Origin: GCA-2786165 sp964625775
GTDB lineage: Bacteria; Pseudomonadota; Gammaproteobacteria; Legionellales; Legionellaceae
Reading direction: 5' to 3'
DNA: 64,000 bases
NCBI GenBank assembly: GCA_964625775.1
Contig: CAZVEH010000004.1
Span: forward strand, 1-64,000
The translations under genes and the position numbers were made by a program. The notes under the pieces are model-generated. The model was given only the letters and a program-made list of their open reading frames with translations. It was not told the DNA's origin and ran no database searches. Position 1 is the first letter of the stretch, and every line of letters starts with the position of its first letter. Below are positions 16,343-24,895 of this stretch, in pieces.

Positions 16343-17152
16343 TTAGCGCTTATGATGAGGCCCGTCCGAATCAATAGACTCATGACTCGTAGCAGCACTT
16401 TCATCATCCGAATCACCCTTCGAATGAAATGCATTTATTTCGGAAAATTCTTGTGCTGCAATGTCATATAGAACATGCTTTTCATCCTGACTGAATTTCG
16501 TCAATATATCATGGCTCATATCTGGTGTGATTTTAGACAAGGCACCAGGACACTGCGCCTTGACCTTAGAAATGATAAAGTTTGATTTTTCAGTACGCTT
16601 TGTCTCTGGCAGTCTATGTGCTTGAACATAGCTTAAAAGCGCAAAGACCAGTTGATTACCCTCTTCAATTCTGGCTGCTTGCTCTTGCATCCTTTCCACC
16701 TCCTCTGCACCAAAATGAGAGTGTGGTTCTCCGTCAGAAATTGGTTTTTTAGGAGAGTTTTGCTCAGAACTCCAGTCTTCTTCAATGTCCTCCCAAGAAT
16801 ACTCAGTGACTTCGGATACGTCAGAGCTTTTACTCGACTGTACCTTGTGTCTATTTTTATAACTTACATCTTGAAATTCGGCTACTAACTTAATCAGCGC
16901 TTTATGGGCTAGAAAGACATTTTGTAATTGCTCTTTGACATCGATGGAATAATCAGACAATGCCGGTGAAGAAATCGTTTCTTCATCAGGTAATTCTCGA
17001 TATTTATTAGCAATTTTATCTAGAAAATCAGGGGCAATTTCTAGAACGTCTTTCTTTATTTTTTCATATATCGCATAATTCCCGCCAGTGTGGAGATAAT
17101 TGGCGAGCAAAAGAATATCTCTATCATCTTTGTTTTCTCTGACAAAGCGCAT
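16343..17152 (-). CDS. Acidic hypothetical protein
   Basis: I do not recognise this 269-residue protein. It has no signal peptide or membrane segment. The N-terminal 100 residues look helical (ILLLANYLHTGGNYAIYEKI). A Ser/Glu-rich linker follows (residues 105-140), then a helical part, and the C-terminus is polar (SKGDSDDESAATSHESIDSD). Short polar, Glu-rich C-termini are common in Dot/Icm substrates of Legionellales, but that is only suggestive. AAAGGA stands 6 bases before the ATG. It lies upstream of the Rab-like gene on the same strand, 181 bases apart. The stop is next to a possible fragment of the CAGGACTTAC repeat family (16312-16341). Confidence 0.7.
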   Translation of the reverse strand: MRFVRENKDDRDILLLANYLHTGGNYAIYEKIKKDVLEIAPDFLDKIANKYRELPDEETISSPALSDYSIDVKEQLQNVFLAHKALIKLVAEFQDVSYKNRHKVQSSKSSDVSEVTEYSWEDIEEDWSSEQNSPKKPISDGEPHSHFGAEEVERMQEQAARIEEGNQLVFALLSYVQAHRLPETKRTEKSNFIISKVKAQCPGALSKITPDMSHDILTKFSQDEKHVLYDIAAQEFSEINAFHSKGDSDDESAATSHESIDSDGPHHKR

Positions 17153-17239
17153 AAAATGTCCTTTTAATAGACTATATGATATATATTAGTCCATAAATAA
17201 AAAACAACAAGTTGATATAAATCGTATCTCGCCCAGCAC

Positions 17240-17277
17240 GTCATCCTGAAAGCGGCGCAACTGCTTGAAGGATTCTG
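17240..17277. repeat. Dispersed repeat, GTCATCCTGA...GAAGGATTCTG form
   Basis: This is a looser relative of the repeats at 13-40 and 32917-32944, keeping GTCATCCTGA at one side and AAGGATTCTG at the other. Confidence 0.4.
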
Positions 17278-17414
17278 AATGCGGCAACTCCTTAAATTTT
17301 TTAAAAAGTCTTGAAAATTATTTGCTTATGATCAAATACAGGCATCCGAGACTACGAAACACCCATAACGGGTTTTGGTGACTAGAGGGGCATGATTTTC
17401 AAAGAAATCATCTA

Positions 17415-17431
17415 CTCGACTTTATGAAAAA
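17415..17431. repeat. Fragment of the end of the 478-bp element
   Basis: CTCGACTTTATGAAAAA is identical to the outermost 17 bases of both ends of the element at 54763-55240. Nothing further matches, so only the terminus remains. Confidence 0.5.
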
Positions 17432-17445
17432 AGAAGACGGTGCAC

Positions 17446-17495
17446 ATTAAGTGGTGTCCCCAATCAATGGCTTTAAATTGAGGACACCACTTAAT
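17446..17495. repeat. Inverted repeat with AAGTGGTGTCC arms
   Basis: ATTAAGTGGTGTCC at 17446-17459 is inverted perfectly at 17482-17495, with a 22-base centre. Adding the next bases, the arms read AAGTGGTGTCC followed by CCAAT or TCAAT. The arrangement looks like the two ends of an insertion sequence with its interior deleted, or like a strong hairpin. I cannot name the family. Confidence 0.55.
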
Positions 17496-17570
17496 AAATT
17501 TCCTTTATTAAAATGACTCCACATCAAAAGACCTGATTCCTACGCTTAGTTTTAACAAATATGTTAAAGT

Positions 17571-17576
17571 TATAAT
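17571..17576 (+). promoter_or_regulatory. -10 box of the small secreted protein gene
   Basis: A perfect TATAAT lies 45 bases before the start codon at 17621. The -35 region is poor, so this promoter is tentative. Confidence 0.4.
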
Positions 17577-17620
17577 GCAAAATGGATTTTAAACAACACT
17601 AATACAATAAGGGGTGTAAA

Positions 17621-17977
17621 ATGAAAAAAACATTAGTCACATTGTGTTTAACTATGGGCATTTTGGGCGCTCATAGCGCTATGGCATGCACAAATGGCCA
17701 ACAAGGCATAGGTTATACGAACGCTTCTCCTGAAACTGCTAGCATAACAATCACTGATACAAATACCTCGCAAAAAATTTATTCAAATGTGACTGTCAAT
17801 GGAACTAACGCATATTATGAATTTTGCTGGACCAGTACTTCGGATAATTATAAGATCACGCAAACTATTTCAAATAGTTCTTCGTATATTACGTTTACTT
17901 CTCAGAGCTTTGTAAACAGCGATTACTTTATTAATGTTACTTCTAATCAACCTAGCCCAGCTTGGACCACTATGTAA
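17621..17977 (+). CDS. Small secreted protein of unknown function
   Basis: The 118-residue product begins with a clean Sec signal peptide (MKKTLVTLCLTMGILGAHS, cleavage after AMA). The mature 95 residues are rich in Thr, Ser, Asn and aromatic residues with alternating hydrophobic positions, suggesting a small beta-sandwich. Two cysteines (in ACTNG and EFCWTS) could form a disulphide. I do not recognise the family. AAGGGGTG lies upstream of the ATG, and a bidirectional terminator follows at 17990. Confidence 0.8.
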   Translation: MKKTLVTLCLTMGILGAHSAMACTNGQQGIGYTNASPETASITITDTNTSQKIYSNVTVNGTNAYYEFCWTSTSDNYKITQTISNSSSYITFTSQSFVNSDYFINVTSNQPSPAWTTM

Positions 17978-17989
17978 ACGCTCTTTCTC

Positions 17990-18026
17990 TTTTTCGCTTA
18001 AGTTGGCATTCATCTTAAGCGAAAAA
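17990..18026. terminator. Bidirectional terminator between convergent genes
   Basis: TTTTTCGCTTAAG and CTTAAGCGAAAAA form a perfect 13-bp stem around an 11-base loop. T-runs lie on the outgoing side for both strands. It separates the secreted-protein gene from xseA. Confidence 0.85.
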
Positions 18027-18047
18027 CCAAGCGCTTGTCATTTGTAG

Positions 18048-19259
18048 CTATTCTAAAACTTCACACAACAACTGTCCCTGTGCCAACCGCACTACGATAT
18101 GTGACCCAACCGTCACGTCTCCTGCGCTTTTCAACAAACGCTGCTGGTAAGTAGCCACAGCATACCCACGCTCCAAGGTAGCCAAAGGGCTAACGGCATG
18201 CAAGCGGCCCATCAAAGCATGTAAGCGTTGTACACGTGATTGGTATAATCGTGCCATATGCTGCTGTAGTTGATATTCACGGTGATCCAATGCTTGCCAG
18301 TATGCTGCAATCATCTGGCGTGGTGAGGTGAGTTGCGTCCATTGATGTTTTAATACCAGCGTTTGATGAGCCACGATGCGACGCATCGCTCGAATCAAAC
18401 GGGCTTCAGAGGTGATGATGGCTTGAAGGAGATCTTCTTGAACGGGACTCACCACTTCCGCAGCAGCGGTTGGAGTCGGGGCACGCAAATCGGCCACAAG
18501 ATCCGCGATGGTCACATCAATTTCATGGCCAATTCCTGTGACTAAGGGAATGAGGCTTTGAGCGATGGTATGCGCTAAAGCTTCATCATTGAAAGACCAC
18601 AAATCCTCTAAGCTGCCACCCCCCCTGGCCAAAATCAACACATCACAAACCCCGTCCTGGTTGGCTTGGCGAATCGCTGTGGATAATTGTGCAGCAGCGC
18701 CTTTCCCTTGTACATCACTCGGATAAATACGGACCAATGCCAAAGGATAGCGCCGCTGCAAAGTTGTCAAAATATCACGAATCGCTGCGCCTGTGGGGGA
18801 CGTGATAACGCCAATGGTTTGCGGAAAACGGGGTAATGGTTTTTTCCGCGACGCATCAAATAAACCGCTGGCAAATAATTTTTGTTTCAATACTTCAAAT
18901 TGTTGGTGCAAGTCACCTAGACCTACTTCATTCAACGCTTCAATGATCAGTTGATAATCACCACGTGCTTCATATAAGCTCAAACATCCTCGGGCCAATA
19001 CTTGATGACCATTGCCCATGGTATGATGCAAACGAGTGTGGCGATTGCGAAAAAATACGCAACGAACCTGAGCCTGGGTGTCTTTTAAAGTGAAGTACCA
19101 ATGCCCTGAACTTGGTTTTGTCAGATTAGAAATTTCACCTTGTACGGTGATCTCTCCGATACCTTGTTCTAACCAAGATTTGACGTGGCGATTCAGTTCT
19201 GCCACTGAATACACGTCCACCTTCGTCTCAACCAACAACGGAATAACCTGCATCAACAA
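18048..19259 (-). CDS. xseA: Exodeoxyribonuclease VII large subunit
   Basis: XseA with XseB degrades single-stranded DNA in mismatch repair and recombination. The N-terminal OB-fold part is canonical: VQGEISNLTKPSSGHWYFTL and QVRCVFFRN. The catalytic core shows GVITSPTGAAIRDI, LILARGGGSLEDLW, GHEIDVTIAD and RAPTPTAAAE. Length (403) is slightly short of E. coli (456). The start overlaps the upstream reductase stop by 32 bases. No xseB is present in the window. Confidence 0.95.
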   Translation of the reverse strand: MLMQVIPLLVETKVDVYSVAELNRHVKSWLEQGIGEITVQGEISNLTKPSSGHWYFTLKDTQAQVRCVFFRNRHTRLHHTMGNGHQVLARGCLSLYEARGDYQLIIEALNEVGLGDLHQQFEVLKQKLFASGLFDASRKKPLPRFPQTIGVITSPTGAAIRDILTTLQRRYPLALVRIYPSDVQGKGAAAQLSTAIRQANQDGVCDVLILARGGGSLEDLWSFNDEALAHTIAQSLIPLVTGIGHEIDVTIADLVADLRAPTPTAAAEVVSPVQEDLLQAIITSEARLIRAMRRIVAHQTLVLKHQWTQLTSPRQMIAAYWQALDHREYQLQQHMARLYQSRVQRLHALMGRLHAVSPLATLERGYAVATYQQRLLKSAGDVTVGSHIVVRLAQGQLLCEVLE

Positions 19260-19980
19260 ATAACGTATGGCCTCGAATCATATCGGCTTCGGGCAAACAC
19301 AGCAAATAAACCGCATTAGCCACATCTTCCGTGGACAAAGGTCGATCTGACAAAGCATGTGCCTGGTATTCTGCTAACAAATGTTCTCTGTTGGGAAAAT
19401 ACTTTAACGCATCGGTATCGACGACCCCTGCGGACACTGCATTCACCGTGACCCCCATGGGCGCTAATTCAATACTCAAAGAACGTACCAGCGCTTCTAA
19501 GGCAGCTTTGGATGCCCCTATAAAAGCATAATTCGGAATGGCGCGCTGCGCTCCTAAACTAGACAATGCAATTACCCGCCCACCGGATTTCAGCAAGGGC
19601 TGAGCCTCAGTCACCAAATGATTGAGTGCCAAAGCATTGGTTTCCATACACCAACGCCAATGCTTGGTTGACATGTTCAAAGCAGGTTTTAATACCCCGC
19701 TTGCCGCATTGGATACCAAAATATCCAAACGATCAAAATGCATGGTAAACTGACCAAACATTTCTTTGACAGAAGCATGATCAGCCACATTAGCTTGCAT
19801 CGCAATGGCTCTGCGACCCAGCGCTTGAATTTGTTTTACCAGTGATTCGGCTTCTTCAGAACTGGAATAATAGACAATCGCGATATCAGCCCCTTCACTG
19901 GCTAATTTTAAAGCAACCGCTTTGCCAATGCCCTTTGCTCCCCCAGTGATCAGTGCAACTTTCGACGCTAATATGTGCAT
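19228..19980 (-). CDS. fabL: FabL-type enoyl-ACP reductase (SDR family)
   Basis: The 250-residue SDR protein has the cofactor motif TGGAKGIGKAVA. Several segments are diagnostic of FabL (enoyl-ACP reductase III, known from Bacillus): NAASGVLKPALNMSTKHW, GASKAALEALVRSLSIELAP, VVDTDALKYFPNREHLLAEY and EADMIRGHTLFVDAGYS. FabL reduces enoyl-ACP with NADPH in the last step of fatty-acid elongation. The substrate is inferred from the family. It might supply the missing reductive step for the long-chain lipid A operon 4 kb away, or serve general fatty acid synthesis. Its stop lies inside the xseA start region. Confidence 0.85.
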   Translation of the reverse strand: MHILASKVALITGGAKGIGKAVALKLASEGADIAIVYYSSSEEAESLVKQIQALGRRAIAMQANVADHASVKEMFGQFTMHFDRLDILVSNAASGVLKPALNMSTKHWRWCMETNALALNHLVTEAQPLLKSGGRVIALSSLGAQRAIPNYAFIGASKAALEALVRSLSIELAPMGVTVNAVSAGVVDTDALKYFPNREHLLAEYQAHALSDRPLSTEDVANAVYLLCLPEADMIRGHTLFVDAGYSVVG

Positions 19981-20067
19981 TGTTTCATTCTCCTATTCAT
20001 TGACCCTTGAGATTCGGTGACAATGTTTATACAATTCCCGCTTGTAGATTAATCCTAAGCAGATCCC

Positions 20068-21240
20068 ATGAAGCAATCCTGGCTTGGCAACACGTTTCGC
20101 ATTGCCGCAATTTTTGCGTTTCGCATGTTAGGATTATTCATGCTCATTCCCGTATTTACGGTGTATGCCAATCATTTGCATGGCGCGACACCCGTGTTAT
20201 TGGGCATTGCCTTAGGCGCATATGGGTTGACCCAAGGCCTATTACAATTACCCTTTGGCATCTTATCCGATCGATATGGCCGCAAACCCTTAATCGCAAT
20301 CGGCTTGGTCCTATTTGCTATAGGCAGCCTGCTTGGAGCATGGGCTCATACCATTTCTGCGATGATTCTGGCCCGAACGCTCCAAGGTGCCGGTGCAATT
20401 GGATCGGTCTTAATTGCTTTATTGGCCGATATCACTGCTGAAACTTATCGCACCCGAGCCATGGCAATCATAGGCGCGACCATTGGCATATCGTTTAGTT
20501 TGGCCCTGGTCTTAAGTCCAACCATCACGGCATTCTCCGGTCTTTCAGGTATTTTTTACTTCACCGCCGGCCTTGCAGTGATCGGTCTTTTGGTCTTATA
20601 TCGTATGCCAACACCTAGCCGCACTGCGCCAGGTGGCAATGATACAATCAATATTCCTCAATTGAAACAAGTCTTCTTAAATCGTGATTTACTGCGCTTA
20701 GATGCCGGTATTTTTTTTCAACATCTCATTTTGATTTCAACCTTTTACGCACTGCCCATTCTTCTAGAAGAGCATATTCATGCACAGCAACTCACGCAAT
20801 CTTGGCAATTTTATTTGCCTGTGATGCTCATCTCATTCTTGCTCATGGTTCCCATCATGCTGTGGGTAGAAAAAACCCATAAAACCAAAGCATTATTCAT
20901 AGGGTCTGTAGGAACCATTTTGTTAGCCCAGTTCGGTTTGGCATGGTTCTCTGCTTCTTTTCCCATCCTATGTGGATTGGTGTTCGTGTACTTTGTTGCC
21001 TTCAACCTGCTAGAAGCCAATCTGCCCTCGCTGATCTCGAAACAAGTCAATCCCCACGCCAAGGGTTGCGCCATGGGTGTGTATTCCAGCAGTCAATTTT
21101 TAGGAATTTTCATAGGAGGATCTTTAGCAGGTGTGGTGTATCAATATACCGGTGCTTACGGTATTTTTATCTTGAATACGTGCATCACGATGTTATGGTT
21201 TGCTACAACGCTCTCTTTAAATATTAACGCTCGCCACTGA
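20068..21240 (+). CDS. MFS transporter, YajR-like
   Basis: The 390-residue protein has about 12 predicted membrane segments. The MFS loop 2-3 signature appears as GILSDRYGRKPLI and motif C-like sequence in the fifth helix region. The N-terminal RIAAIFAFRMLGLFMLIPVF is characteristic of the YajR/DHA1 group. E. coli YajR has an extra C-terminal YAM domain of about 65 residues that is absent here. The substrate is unknown. The gene is divergent from fabL. Confidence 0.85.
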   Translation: MKQSWLGNTFRIAAIFAFRMLGLFMLIPVFTVYANHLHGATPVLLGIALGAYGLTQGLLQLPFGILSDRYGRKPLIAIGLVLFAIGSLLGAWAHTISAMILARTLQGAGAIGSVLIALLADITAETYRTRAMAIIGATIGISFSLALVLSPTITAFSGLSGIFYFTAGLAVIGLLVLYRMPTPSRTAPGGNDTINIPQLKQVFLNRDLLRLDAGIFFQHLILISTFYALPILLEEHIHAQQLTQSWQFYLPVMLISFLLMVPIMLWVEKTHKTKALFIGSVGTILLAQFGLAWFSASFPILCGLVFVYFVAFNLLEANLPSLISKQVNPHAKGCAMGVYSSSQFLGIFIGGSLAGVVYQYTGAYGIFILNTCITMLWFATTLSLNINARH

Positions 21241-21268
21241 GCTTACACTCACTGCGACCCAAGGTGAG

Positions 21269-23200
21269 TTAATCCAGCTTCACCTTGAGTTTAGTTAAGA
21301 TTTGCTTGAGATCCATTTTAGCCACTGCAACCACTTTATCGGCGCCACCATAGTATAGATATATTTCTTCATTCAGCAGTACCGCACCGCACGGAAAAAC
21401 CACATTTGGAACAACACCTATCTTTTCATAATCCATTTCTGGCTCTAACAAAAGCACATCTTTGTTCAGCACGCGCATGGGGTTATCCAAGTCAAGCAGA
21501 GCAACACCCATTTTGTACAGTACACTACCCTCGTAGGAGATCACCCAATGATAGAACAATAACCAACCATATTTCGTCGAAATAGGGGGTGCTGATATCC
21601 CTACTTTGAGCATTTTTCCATATTTCGGTTCAATCAAAAGCAGTTTATTGAGCAACCACCTATCGATGGTAAAAGAGAGATCATCTATCGCATCCACATA
21701 AATTTCATTTTTAATACGGTGATAAACAATATATTTGCCATTCACCAAAGCAGGAAGTAAACAGGCATTTTTATCTGCAATATTGGGAGAAGAAATCACT
21801 TTTGCCCGTGTCCAATTCCACCATCTATTCATGAAATCACTCACCAGAATTGACGTAAATGCTACTCGAGGGGTTATGCCATCATACGCGGTATAAAACA
21901 CATAGAACCGATCACCCAATTTGGTGATTCTAGGATCTTCACATCCGGAATTACCCTTTTTTAATTTTTGCTCAAAAATTTCTTTGGGTCGGTAAATAGG
22001 CTCGACCAATCGCTCATCGATATGTACGCCATCTTGACTCGTCGCATATCCCCACACAGACGTATCATCATTCGACAGTGCACGATAAAGAATGTGAAAT
22101 TTTCCACCCTCATACATCACAGCAGGATTAAACGTCGCTTTGGCTTCCCAAGAAAATTCAGGGCGTGGGGCAAGCACAGGATTTTGGTTATAACGTTTAA
22201 AGCCATTTTCGATTTGGCTGGGGATAAATAAGGTCTGTTGTTGTTCCAATAATTCTTTTAATAAAACATCCAACTTGCCAAGAGCTAAGCAACCATAAGT
22301 ATCCGCACCACCATAATAAAGGTAAATATCATCTTTCTCCAAAACCGCACCTGATGGAAAAATCACGTCCGGTACATTTCCCGCTAGCTCATAGGGGGCA
22401 GTGGGTACAAGAATTGATTTTTGAGTTCTACCCAAAACTTTGAGGGGATTGTTTAAATCCAATAAAACCACTTCGATACCAAAATGTTTATTGGGCAAAA
22501 AATAATTCTCAATATACGAATAAATCATCAACCAACCATGTTCAGTCTTAATCGGCGCAGCACCTACTTCCAAATGATCATCTGCGCTTCTTAATAACGG
22601 AATGATGTGATGATCTAACGATGCATACCACTCATTCCAATACTGGACGGACCAAATTTGTTCTACATCATCAAAAAAAGCTATGGCTATTTTTGCAGGC
22701 GGAATATCGGTGTGAACAGTTAAAATCGCTGCTATTTTGCCTTGAATTCTTTCTGGGAATAAGACCATTGCTTTGGAGTTAAATGTGGTCACTGGATGTT
22801 TGGCTTTGATGGTCTTGAAATCATCCGTTACCGCCACCCCAATTCTGATGCCATTCGCATCAAACGGATAAGAAGACAAAGCGGTATAAAAAACATAATA
22901 ACTGCCATCAAGTTTTGTCACGCGGGGGTCTTCGCATCCAAAAATTTCCCAAGCATGTTCAGATTTGAACAATTGATTTTTTTTGGCAAAATGAATGCCA
23001 TCCTCACTCGTTGCATACCCCACAGAAGATACTGAGACATGAACGCCCTCCACATCGACGGGCAGCGACATCGCTCGATACAGAAGATGGGTGGTATTGC
23101 CTTCTTTTATCACACAAGGGTTAAATGCCCCGTAGGCTTCCCAGCGTGTTGCTTTGTCCCCTGATAAAATAGGATTTTCTTTAATCCGTTGAAAATCCAT
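21269..23200 (-). CDS. Tandem GH130 mannoside phosphorylase-like protein
   Basis: The 643-residue protein contains two complete GH130 five-bladed propeller domains (about 1-315 and 335-643). Each repeats the same landmarks: NP near the start, FNP, LYRA, GYATSxDG, then GCEDPR (88-93 and 419-424), VFYTA, FPxGAVL and YYGGAD. GH130 enzymes cleave beta-mannosides by phosphorolysis or hydrolysis, with the Asp of EDPR as catalytic acid. Single domains are usual; a fused pair is uncommon. There is no signal peptide, so it probably acts in the cytoplasm. It follows another GH130 gene after 3 bases. Confidence 0.88.
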   Translation of the reverse strand: MDFQRIKENPILSGDKATRWEAYGAFNPCVIKEGNTTHLLYRAMSLPVDVEGVHVSVSSVGYATSEDGIHFAKKNQLFKSEHAWEIFGCEDPRVTKLDGSYYVFYTALSSYPFDANGIRIGVAVTDDFKTIKAKHPVTTFNSKAMVLFPERIQGKIAAILTVHTDIPPAKIAIAFFDDVEQIWSVQYWNEWYASLDHHIIPLLRSADDHLEVGAAPIKTEHGWLMIYSYIENYFLPNKHFGIEVVLLDLNNPLKVLGRTQKSILVPTAPYELAGNVPDVIFPSGAVLEKDDIYLYYGGADTYGCLALGKLDVLLKELLEQQQTLFIPSQIENGFKRYNQNPVLAPRPEFSWEAKATFNPAVMYEGGKFHILYRALSNDDTSVWGYATSQDGVHIDERLVEPIYRPKEIFEQKLKKGNSGCEDPRITKLGDRFYVFYTAYDGITPRVAFTSILVSDFMNRWWNWTRAKVISSPNIADKNACLLPALVNGKYIVYHRIKNEIYVDAIDDLSFTIDRWLLNKLLLIEPKYGKMLKVGISAPPISTKYGWLLFYHWVISYEGSVLYKMGVALLDLDNPMRVLNKDVLLLEPEMDYEKIGVVPNVVFPCGAVLLNEEIYLYYGGADKVVAVAKMDLKQILTKLKVKLD

Positions 23201-23203
23201 TGG

Positions 23204-24568
23204 TTATTTCCTTTTGAGGGTGATGAGTTGAATAGCTCGATTTTGTTGAATGCTGACCACCAAGGCATTGAGATTGATCGAAGCAGCACATAACACTGTA
23301 TCAGCTGCGCCGTAATACACAATTAAGGTTTTATCCAGAATCACAGCGCCACCAGCATAGATCACGCCGCTTTTGCACCCTTCATTTTCATAAACTGCTC
23401 TTGGTTCTAAAATAGGACAAGGGGATCGCCCCAACACTTTGGTCGGATCCTTCAAATCAAGCAACATCGCCCCAAGTTTATATTTGTTCGGGTCATTTCT
23501 ATCCATTGCGTGATACAAAATCACCCAACCCGCTTTTGTCTTCAGAGGCGGCGGACCTACCCCTCTCATCCAATTGTCCCATTGAAGATGTTCTTGTGCA
23601 GGACAATAATGACTTTTAATCATAAGGTTATGATCCAACGCATCTACATACTCAATTGAAATACTAGGCGTTAAACTATGTAAAATAGCATAACTGCCAT
23701 TTATTTTTTCAGGGAAAATCACCCAGTTTTTATGCATTTCAAGTGGCGGAGAAATTTGTACAGGTTTTTTCCAATTCCATTGCTGTTTGATAAAGTCCTC
23801 TACACCAATCGACGTTAAAGCCATAAAAGGTGGATGGTAAGCGTCAAAAGCGGTATAGGTCATATAGATGGTATCCTCTATATGGGTTAAACGAGGGTCT
23901 TCGCAACCAGACCAACTATTTCCCGAACAGTATAAAAAGGAGGTTTGAGTTTTATCAACACCATCCATCCTGGATTCTTGAGAACGATAAATGGGCTGAG
24001 AGGAGCGCTCACTAACCTGAACGCCGTCCTCACTCGCCGCATACCCCAAAACAGATTCGCCAGTTGAAGTCACTGCGCGGTAAATAAAATGGACTTTATC
24101 CTGCAAATAAATGGCACCGGAATTAAATACGGCAGCCGATTCCCAATCATGCCGAGCATCAGGCGTTAAAATAGGGTTTTTAGCCGCGCGCTTGAGCACC
24201 TGGGGGCGTTTCATCTCTTGTAATTTATCTAATGAATTCAGCTTAAACATAACTTGATTTTTTTTAGAAGCGCTATGATAGTTGAACATCAACATGTTGT
24301 CTTTTTGTTTGATCCTCAAAGGTCGGATACTTGCACGAGTCTGCCATAAAGGCCTGACTGACTTCCACAGGACAAGCCTGGCATCACTCTTATCTACAAG
24401 CACCGCATTCAAAGTAAAAGGAGCTTTGTAATAGAAAAATTGTAATATTTCATCCTCTAACACAAGGACATTCAACAAATAGGCACGCTTTTCTAAAGAT
24501 TGCGCTTGCGTGCGTATTATTTTTTTGACCAGTATTTTTTGTGGTCCCGTCAAAGTATGTTTATTCAC
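23204..24568 (-). CDS. GH130 family protein with N-terminal extension
   Basis: Residues about 125-454 form a GH130 domain: KNPILTPDARHDWESAAVFNSG, FIYRAVTS, GYAASEDG, GCEDPR (221-226), YMTYTAFD and VYYGAADTV. The first 120 residues are basic, unlike the domain, and unrecognised. Activity on beta-mannosides, by phosphorolysis or hydrolysis, is expected from the family, but the substrate is not evident. It is the first of two adjacent GH130 genes, so one transcription unit supplies three GH130 domains next to genes for GDP-mannose and polysaccharide synthesis. Confidence 0.85.
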   Translation of the reverse strand: MNKHTLTGPQKILVKKIIRTQAQSLEKRAYLLNVLVLEDEILQFFYYKAPFTLNAVLVDKSDARLVLWKSVRPLWQTRASIRPLRIKQKDNMLMFNYHSASKKNQVMFKLNSLDKLQEMKRPQVLKRAAKNPILTPDARHDWESAAVFNSGAIYLQDKVHFIYRAVTSTGESVLGYAASEDGVQVSERSSQPIYRSQESRMDGVDKTQTSFLYCSGNSWSGCEDPRLTHIEDTIYMTYTAFDAYHPPFMALTSIGVEDFIKQQWNWKKPVQISPPLEMHKNWVIFPEKINGSYAILHSLTPSISIEYVDALDHNLMIKSHYCPAQEHLQWDNWMRGVGPPPLKTKAGWVILYHAMDRNDPNKYKLGAMLLDLKDPTKVLGRSPCPILEPRAVYENEGCKSGVIYAGGAVILDKTLIVYYGAADTVLCAASINLNALVVSIQQNRAIQLITLKRK

Positions 24569-24656
24569 AGAGTCTCAAATTATGCTATCTTTAATTTCTT
24601 TACATTACATAGACCATTACAGGATATCTAGGCAGGAAAACCTTAGCCGAAGACAT

Positions 24657-24707
24657 CAGGACTTATGCAAAACTTAACAATGAGACCGAGGTTTTGTGTA
24701 AGTCCTG
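24657..24707. repeat. Short CAGGACTTA element (51 bp)
   Basis: CAGGACTTATGCAAAAC at the left and GTTTTGTGTAAGTCCTG at the right are near-perfect inverted ends around a 17-base centre resembling the core of the 124-bp element nearby. I see no clear target duplication. It can fold into a hairpin upstream of the small membrane protein gene. Confidence 0.75.
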
Positions 24708-24739
24708 AGGATATTTTGGACGATTTTTCTGGAGAACAC

Positions 24740-24895
24740 ATGTCTATAACCATCATACTGATCACGTCGTTATTCGTAGCACTTGGGGTTATCCCAACAT
24801 TGAAACTCAATAAACGCTGGAATTTCTATCCAAAACTCCTGCTTTTCGTCTTTGTTTTTGGCTTGGCAATCCTATTACCGCTGAGCATAACTTAA
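24740..24895 (+). CDS. Small two-helix membrane protein
   Basis: The 51-residue frame starts at an ATG with GGAG 5 bases upstream. It encodes two hydrophobic helices, the first starting SITIILITSLFVALGVIP and the second LLLFVFVFGLAILLPLSI, linked by a basic loop (KLNKRWNFYPK). A longer frame from 24665 runs through the repeat element and is not believable. Function unknown. Confidence 0.5.
   Translation: MSITIILITSLFVALGVIPTLKLNKRWNFYPKLLLFVFVFGLAILLPLSIT

Larger units (their letters stand above)
17153..17620. other. Gene-free 468-bp stretch with repeat fragments
   Basis: No gene is visible here. It holds a GTCATCCTGA-type repeat (17240-17277), a 17-base match to the end of the 54.8-kb element (17415-17431), and a pair of inverted AAGTGGTGTCC sequences (17446-17495). 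At 17571-17576 a TATAAT box precedes the secreted-protein gene. It looks like an insertion hot spot. Confidence 0.6.
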
